DNA from: Planctomycetota bacterium
Lineage (GTDB): Bacteria; Planctomycetota; JAJSAM01; JAJVHW01
Direction of reading: 5' to 3'
Assembly: GCA_024280885.1 (NCBI GenBank)
Contig: JAJRPF010000048.1
Coordinates: forward strand, 496,001 to 560,000
Length of the DNA stretch: 64,000 nucleotides
Shown here: positions 58,646 through 64,000 of the stretch, piece after piece
Layout: each line of letters starts with the position of its first letter
How positions within the stretch are numbered: the stretch's first letter is position 1
Notes under the pieces: model-generated
Told to the model about the DNA's origin: nothing
The model's input: only the letters and a program-made list of their open reading frames with translations
Database searches by the model: none
Program-made: the position numbers and the translations under genes

Positions 58646-61600
58646 TCAGCGCGACCATCTCCTCGAGGTCGGGCTCGTGCGGCGCAGTTCGACAACGGTC
58701 TCGAAGCGGACCGGGCCGTCGGTCGTATCGATCTCGATCACGACCGGCAGTGGGTGGACCGCGGGAGCGCCCGGGCCGGCTGCGGGGATGCCGAGGTCGC
58801 CGAGTTCGCTCGTTGCCAGGATGATCATGCGCTTGCGGTTCGTGTAGACTAGACGCGTGAGTCCTGCGACCGCACCGAGTCCGCGTGAATACGACGTCGT
58901 ACTGCGCGGTCCTGGCGTGCCGCTCGTCCGCAACGACGCATTCGGAACAGTGATCGTGGCGCCGTCGCCCAGTGTGATGCGCACGTCTCCGGGAAACGTC
59001 AACGGTCGGGTCTCCAATCCGACGAATGGACCGGTAAGGCTGACGGTGTGACCGCCGCCGGGTAGCTCGTTCACCAGCGTCTTGAGCGACTTGAACGCGC
59101 CATCGACCGATACATGTTTCTTGAACACGAACTTCCCGGCGGACGACTTTCCGAGTCGGCTCTTCGTCGCGAACTCGAGCCCCCCGGAGACGGCATCGGT
59201 TGCCAGCCCGGCGCCCCGGACCGTGACGGTGACCTCGGCACGTGTCAGCCCGTTCGCGGTGGCGTCGGCGACGCCGAGCGTGGCACGCAGATCCAGGCCC
59301 CCGAGCTTGCATTGGAATGTCGACTTCTGCGCCTTGACGCTCAGCTTGAACTTGGGACTCGTGCCGCTCGCCGAGCGCGCGCGTCCGCGTGAGTCGAGTT
59401 GTCCGGAGGCGAGAGGCGTGCCGTTCACGGAGACGGTCAGCGTGGCCCCGGCCAGATCAGCGCGCAGCCCGCGTGGATTGAAGACTCCCTTGATCGAGAG
59501 CGTGTCGGCGGCGATGCCGCGCGCATGCTTGACGCGGTTGATCTTGAACTTGCCCTTCAGTATGTAGATCTCCGTGTCATCGATCACCGGGAGCGGCGGG
59601 GGCGGCTCACCAATCTTCGCAATGAACCCGTGGAATGCGCTTTCGGCTGGCTGCGATTGGAATGGTGGGCCCGCCGTCGGAAGGTCCGGGCTGACGGTCG
59701 ATCCGACAACGTACGCCGCGCCGTTCGCATCCACGGTGAGCAGATTGCCGTCATTGCTGATGCTCGATCCGCTACCCAATTGGAGCTCGACTCCGGAGCC
59801 GCCGAAGTACGTGGAGAACTCAAGCGCCCGGCCGAGTGGACCGACCTTCACGAGGACCATGTCACGACTACCAGTCAGTGACGGGGAGAACGGGTCCACT
59901 GTGGGGAAGTCGGGACTCGCCGAGGCGCCCGCGATCCACGCGCCGCCGGTCGGGTCGGCGGCGAGACCGACGAGTTCCTCGAGTGACGAGCCGCCCAGAT
60001 AGGTGCTCGTGATTGCGGAGCTTCCGCTCGAGTCGAGCAATATCAGGTAGAGGTCGGAGCGGCCGCCGGCGTGCGCCGGCTGGATTGCCTGGGTCGCGGG
60101 GAGGTCCGTTGACAATGTGCTCAGCGCGATCCAGGTGCCGCCGGATGGTCCGGGCGCGATCAGGCAGCTTTGCTCCGTCGATCCGCTGCCGACATACGTC
60201 ATCCAATCCCACGACGATCCGTCCGCCGAGAGGCGACCGACGAACCCGTCGTTGAACCGGCGGTAATCCGGCTGGAACGCACCGACGCTCGTCGGGAGAT
60301 CTGTCGAAGTCGTGATACCGCCGACGTGCGCGCGTCCCGCGTCGTCCACGAACAACCCGATGTGGAAGAAGTAGATGGACAACTCGCTGCCAGATCCACC
60401 GACAAAGGTGACGTACTCGAAGCTGGACTCGTCGGCGCTCAGTCGCGCGACGAAGGCGCCCCCTCCGTTGCCGAAGGGGTTCGGGTGCACGACACCGGGG
60501 GTCGTCGGGAAGTCCGGACTCCCCGACGCACCGGCCACGTAGATCCGGCCCATCGAGTCCTGAACAACGGAGAACGCCTCTTCGGAGCCGCTTCCGCCGA
60601 GATACGTGGAGCTCACGATCGACGCACCTGCCGCATCCAGGTGGAGGATGAACGCCTCGTGGAACCCGCCGTACGTGGGCTGCGCGGCAGCGACGATGGG
60701 GAAGTCGTCGGCCCACGTGCCCCCCACGGCGAGCACACCGCCGTCGTCCGCCACGGCGACGCCGCTCACGAAGTCCCGCTCGGCTCCACCGATGAACGTC
60801 GAGTAGATGAGACCGGAGCCCGCGGCGCTCATCTTCACGATGAGGCCGTCGTAGAACCCGGCGACAGTGTCGTCGAGGGCGCTCGCCAGCGGGAAGTCCG
60901 CCGACGCTGAGACACCACCGACGTGGGCCTGCCCCCGGCTGTCCACGGCGACTGACCTCAGGAAGTCCTCGTTCGCCCCGCCCAGATACGTGGAGTAGAC
61001 GATGCCCGGGTCGATCAGCAACGGAAGCTGCGGGTCGTGTACTCCGAGTTCGAAGCCGACTCGGCGATCGCCATCCATGCGGAACGACGCGGCGAGTGCG
61101 ATCCGACCGCCAGCGGTGTCCTGATAGACGAGCGGCCGCGTGTGGCGTATCTCGCGTCCCGCATCGGTGACCACGAGGTCCCCGTTCGCGGCGAGCTGTA
61201 GATTGTCCACACCCTCGAATTCCATCTCTATCCGATCGGCGTCGGCTCCCGGCTCCACGACGAAGTCGTATTCGTGTATGTCGCGATCACCGTGGTGCAC
61301 AAGGTCGATCCCGGGGTAGACCTCGCGCAGGCGGACGGAGCCGAAGGTCGGCACGTCCGTGATCCACGCATCCGGATCGGCGCCCTTGAAGTGGTTCACG
61401 CGCCCGGGTAGCAGTCGTTCGCCGACCACTTCCGCCGCCGGGTCCGATCCGACGAGACGGACGCGATGCGCAGCCATGCGCACCGTTCGATCGGCGTTCC
61501 GGGCGACGACCATCGACGTGGAGAACCCGTCGGGCGTCAGGAACGTGACGTGATCCAGACCGCGTTGGACGAATGCGACCTCTGCGTCACTCTGTCCGCG

Positions 61601-61834
61601 GTTCTCCTCGAAGTACACGCCGAGCGACGCCGTCGTCACCGCCCGCAGCGACGTCGGTGCGCGATCGCTGCGTGGCGCCGGGTCCAGAGCCATGGCGTCC
61701 AGAGTCGCGGGGCTCGAATGCTCGTCGCCCTCGCTTCCCGTCAGGCCCACCACTGCCACCACTGCCACGACGGCAAGCGCCGCGAGAACGATCCTCACGC
61801 CAGTGCCGCCCCGCGTCATGCCGTGCGTCATACA
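58646..61834 (-). CDS. Large secreted SBBP-repeat beta-propeller protein
   Basis: About 1,060 residues. A membrane/signal segment opens it (IVLAALAVVAVVAVVGL). Residues about 65-280 are the DUF7948-type N-terminal domain (YFEENRGQSDAEVAFVQRGL). Then come at least eight SBBP-type units with the theme VYSTYLGGANEDFLRSVAVD, STFIGGAERDFVSGVAV and SSTYLGGSGSEEAFSVV, making propellers. The C-terminal 300 residues have a different beta pattern. Two ATG starts near 61834 and 61822 are possible. Function unknown; probably at the cell surface. Confidence 0.88.
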   Translation of the reverse strand, partial: CMTHGMTRGGTGVRIVLAALAVVAVVAVVGLTGSEGDEHSSPATLDAMALDPAPRSDRAPTSLRAVTTASLGVYFEENRGQSDAEVAFVQRGLDHVTFLTPDGFSTSMVVARNADRTVRMAAHRVRLVGSDPAAEVVGERLLPGRVNHFKGADPDAWITDVPTFGSVRLREVYPGIDLVHHGDRDIHEYDFVVEPGADADRIEMEFEGVDNLQLAANGDLVVTDAGREIRHTRPLVYQDTAGGRIALAASFRMDGDRRVGFELGVHDPQLPLLIDPGIVYSTYLGGANEDFLRSVAVDSRGQAHVGGVSASADFPLASALDDTVAGFYDGLIVKMSAAGSGLIYSTFIGGAERDFVSGVAVADDGGVLAVGGTWADDFPIVAAAQPTYGGFHEAFILHLDAAGASIVSSTYLGGSGSEEAFSVVQDSMGRIYVAGASGSPDFPTTPGVVHPNPFGNGGGAFVARLSADESSFEYVTFVGGSGSELSIYFFHIGLFVDDAGRAHVGGITTSTDLPTSVGAFQPDYRRFNDGFVGRLSADGSSWDWMTYVGSGSTEQSCLIAPGPSGGTWIALSTLSTDLPATQAIQPAHAGGRSDLYLILLDSSGSSAITSTYLGGSSLEELVGLAADPTGGAWIAGASASPDFPTVDPFSPSLTGSRDMVLVKVGPLGRALEFSTYFGGSGVELQLGSGSSISNDGNLLTVDANGAAYVVGSTVSPDLPTAGPPFQSQPAESAFHGFIAKIGEPPPPLPVIDDTEIYILKGKFKINRVKHARGIAADTLSIKGVFNPRGLRADLAGATLTVSVNGTPLASGQLDSRGRARSASGTSPKFKLSVKAQKSTFQCKLGGLDLRATLGVADATANGLTRAEVTVTVRGAGLATDAVSGGLEFATKSRLGKSSAGKFVFKKHVSVDGAFKSLKTLVNELPGGGHTVSLTGPFVGLETRPLTFPGDVRITLGDGATITVPNASLRTSGTPGPRSTTSYSRGLGAVAGLTRLVYTNRKRMIILATSELGDLGIPAAGPGAPAVHPLPVVIEIDTTDGPVRFETVVELRRTSPTSRRWSR

Positions 61835-61919
61835 TCCTCCCATGCGCCGCTCCGCGGCGGTCTCTCGACGAGACTCGTTCCCGAGTCGTCATGTCAGAGT
61901 CGTCACATCACGTACCGAG

Positions 61920-62408
61920 TCACGTACCGAGTCGCCGTTCGAGGCAGACGCGTGCCGCCGGTTGGAAACCGTTCTTGTGCATGAAGTGCAAGAGGTCGAT
62001 CTGTTCCCAGTCCACCTCGGTCTGGACGCGCTCGACGCGCAGGGCCTGGAGGTTGATGAGGAGCTGACGCAGGAGCGCCTGCCCGACGTGCTGGCTGCGG
62101 AAGCGCGGATCGACGCCGATCGAGTCAATGACCGCAACCGGCTCAGCTTGTCCGAACTCGCCGAAGTAGACCTTCGCGAGGAGGAACCCGACGGCGTGGC
62201 CATCGATTTCCGCGACGAGACTGGTGCGGGGACCGGAGCCCTCGGCCGTCGCTTCGCGGAACTTCGCCCGGTAGTACTCTTCGCGCGGACGCCCCATCGA
62301 CGCCGTGTCGATTCGCACGACGGTCGCGAGATCCTCGTCGCGGAGCGCGCGTACCGGAACACTGTCGGTGGGGAGCAGGCCGCTTGCCATGGTCGTGTCG
62401 ATCGTCAT
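61920..62408 (-). CDS. GNAT-family N-acetyltransferase
   Basis: A 162-residue GNAT enzyme. The acetyl-CoA loop is reshaped but visible in SIGVDPRFRSQHVGQALLRQLL, preceded by the strand AVIDSIGV. AGGAG precedes ATG 62408. The substrate is unknown; RimI-like protein acetylation or small-molecule transfer are both possible. 38 bases after the SDR gene, on the same strand, so probably in one operon with it and the activase. Confidence 0.85.
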   Translation of the reverse strand: MTIDTTMASGLLPTDSVPVRALRDEDLATVVRIDTASMGRPREEYYRAKFREATAEGSGPRTSLVAEIDGHAVGFLLAKVYFGEFGQAEPVAVIDSIGVDPRFRSQHVGQALLRQLLINLQALRVERVQTEVDWEQIDLLHFMHKNGFQPAARVCLERRLGT

Positions 62409-62445
62409 CTTTCGACTCCTGTACTGCGTTGGTAGAAGACTCGTT

Positions 62446-63174
62446 TCAGCGCATGGCCTGGCCGCCATCGACGGACAGGTCTTGGCCAGTGATATGCCGC
62501 GCATGGCCCGAGAGCAGGAAGCGCACGGCGCACGCGATCTCCTCGGGCGCTGCGACGCGACCAAGGGCGCTCTCGGCGGCGGCGCGGTCGCGCCACTCCT
62601 GTGCGAGACCCGCAGTCATCGGCGTCTCCACCATGCCGGGACTCACGATGTTGACCCGGCCGCCGAAGCGACCGAGTTCGCGTGCCGCGGAGCGGGCGAG
62701 TCCCACGAGACCCGCCTTACTCGCCGCGTACGCAGACTGTCCGAATTTCCCGCGGGCGCCATTGATGCTGCTGACGAAGACGAGCGCGCCGCCGCCCTCA
62801 ACGCGGACGTGCGGCGTGAGCTCACGCAGGAGCAGGAATGCGCCTGTGAGGTTGACACGCAGAACGGCGTTCCAATCTTCGATCGAGAGCTTCCAGTGAA
62901 CAGCGTCGCGCGCGATGCCCGCGGAGTGGACCCCGAGAGTCGGCGGGCCGAGTTCTTCCGCCAGTGTATTGACGGCGCCACGCAGAGCGTCCGCATCGCC
63001 GACGTCAGCAATCACCGACGCATCGCATGCCGCAGCGACCTGAAGATCGATCCCCCCGACCCGCACACGCTGTGCGCGCAACTCCGCCGCGACCGCGCGG
63101 CCGATGCCAGACGCAGCGCCCGTCACGATCGCGACGCGGTCCTCGAGGTCCTCCTGGGGACGCGACTCGGTCAT
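62446..63174 (-). CDS. Short-chain dehydrogenase/reductase
   Basis: A 242-residue classical SDR with TGAASGIGRAVA (cofactor), N of RVNLTGAF, catalytic Ser in VFVSSINGARG and YAASKAG. Similar to 3-oxoacyl-ACP/CoA reductases and cyclic alcohol dehydrogenases. Starts seven bases after the activase stop. In this neighbourhood a role in aromatic or acyl-CoA metabolism is possible but unproven. Confidence 0.9.
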   Translation of the reverse strand: MTESRPQEDLEDRVAIVTGAASGIGRAVAAELRAQRVRVGGIDLQVAAACDASVIADVGDADALRGAVNTLAEELGPPTLGVHSAGIARDAVHWKLSIEDWNAVLRVNLTGAFLLLRELTPHVRVEGGGALVFVSSINGARGKFGQSAYAASKAGLVGLARSAARELGRFGGRVNIVSPGMVETPMTAGLAQEWRDRAAAESALGRVAAPEEIACAVRFLLSGHARHITGQDLSVDGGQAMR

Positions 63175-63181
63175 CGACCGT

Positions 63182-64000
63182 TCACGCCGTCTTCGCCAGC
63201 AGCTTCGCGTGCCGGAACGCGCCCCAGAGGCCCGCACCGATGGCGCCCGCGAAGATCGACTGAGGGTGTGAGCGCACTTCGATCTCGACCCCTTCCTTGT
63301 CTAGCTCCTCGCGCGTGGCCGCGACGAGACCAACATCCGCGGAAAGCCCGCCTGTGAACGTGAGCTTGCCGACGTCGGAGAGCGACCGGATCAGGCGCGC
63401 GAAGCGCCCGGCCATCGAGAGGTGGATGCCCTTCAGGATGTCTGCGGTCGCGATGCCGCGGCTGACCATGTTGATCACGTCGGTCTCCGAGAGCACCGCG
63501 CAGATCGAACTCACCATCTCCGGGTTGCGGGACTTCAGCGAGAGTTCGCCAACTTCGTCCAAGCCAACTCCCAGATACCGCGCGATGTTCTCGAGGAACT
63601 GCCCGCTTCCGGACGCGCACTGACTGGTCATCCGATAGCCGAGCGGTTTGGCACGATGGTCGATGTGGATCGAACGCGCGTGCAGCGCTCCCGCATCGAG
63701 CACGAGCGTCGTGTCCGGGATCAGGAACTTCGCGCCGCGCGCATGTGTCGTCATCGAATAGAAGTGCCCACGTCGGAACGTAACCAGTTCGCCGTCGCCT
63801 GTCGTCGCGATGTACTCGACGTCGCCGTGACGGACGCCCGCCTTCTCCAGCGCCGCCTGCCAGGTGTCGTTGATCACGACCTTCGGGTCGCGACGCCGGA
63901 TCCGTTCCACGTGCGTCGCGAGCAATTCGTCGCTGCCTTCGTTGTCCGTCCGAACGATCGCCGCCTTCACGGCGGCCGCACCGACATCCACACCGCCTGC
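63182..64000 (-). CDS. BcrD/BadG-type CoA-reductase activase subunit, N-terminus outside the window
   Basis: At least 273 residues of an ASKHA-fold ATPase of the BadF/BadG/BcrA/BcrD family; the frame continues beyond the window's right end. Seen: phosphate loop GGVDVGAAAVKAA, the cluster-ligand region TSQCASGSGQFLENIARYLG, VSSICAVLSETDVINMVSRG and FTGGLSADVG. The wording is closest to the D-type subunit of class I benzoyl-CoA reductase, which drives ATP-coupled electron transfer to the aromatic ring. 2-hydroxyacyl-CoA dehydratase activators are the alternative. Upstream genes would decide. Confidence 0.85.
   Translation of the reverse strand, partial: AGGVDVGAAAVKAAIVRTDNEGSDELLATHVERIRRRDPKVVINDTWQAALEKAGVRHGDVEYIATTGDGELVTFRRGHFYSMTTHARGAKFLIPDTTLVLDAGALHARSIHIDHRAKPLGYRMTSQCASGSGQFLENIARYLGVGLDEVGELSLKSRNPEMVSSICAVLSETDVINMVSRGIATADILKGIHLSMAGRFARLIRSLSDVGKLTFTGGLSADVGLVAATREELDKEGVEIEVRSHPQSIFAGAIGAGLWGAFRHAKLLAKTA

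Overview
The window is GC-rich bacterial chromosome. Nothing in it fixes the taxon. Two opal-containing redox genes, RNA polymerase sigma domains fused to large extracytoplasmic regions, a Ser/Thr kinase and many secreted proteins of unknown function suggest Planctomycetota or a close relative; this is inference. GTG and TTG starts are common. Most genes are monocistronic or in short operons, many of them convergent with hairpins between.

Left part (1-14,700): a cupin, a secreted protein, a metallophosphatase lipoprotein, valS, and then a thioredoxin-PDZ gene readable only if two in-frame TGA codons are selenocysteine (U59-x-x-U62). Next come decayed thioredoxin-like pieces, a 1,094-residue sigma factor fused to surface-type repeats, a broken copy of the 3' end of the selenoprotein gene, and pilT. 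14,900-20,300: a tightly overlapping oleA-oleB-oleC-oleD operon (head-to-head condensation of fatty acyl chains into long-chain olefins) ending in a phosphopantetheinyl transferase. 20,300-21,300: an ATPase relic and a hicAB toxin-antitoxin pair.

Middle (21,300-39,000): a cyclic-nucleotide-domain kinase, a CAP-domain protein, a PLP enzyme of sulfur amino acid metabolism, a retron-type reverse transcriptase with an N-terminal membrane helix and a structured 370-bp leader, two DinB-like proteins, a nitroreductase related to iodotyrosine deiodinase, UbiB, a dicarboxylate symporter, a deoxyhypusine-synthase-like enzyme and a TPR metallopeptidase.

Right part (39,000-64,000): a nest of hairpin-bounded repeats beside a second selenoprotein gene (ArsC family, U14). 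Then a second membrane-anchored sigma fusion translationally coupled to a paralogue of its own extracytoplasmic domain, cysDN for sulfate activation, a propeller-amidohydrolase, glutamate dehydrogenase, a TonB/receptor pair, tryptophanase, a PRPP synthetase, a giant SBBP-repeat protein, and at the edge a benzoyl-CoA-reductase-type activase with an SDR and a GNAT enzyme.

Most worth following up: the two selenoproteins, the anchored retron RT with its leader, the sigma/paralogue pair, and the family of GTRCCCGG-bounded hairpin elements and long palindromes.
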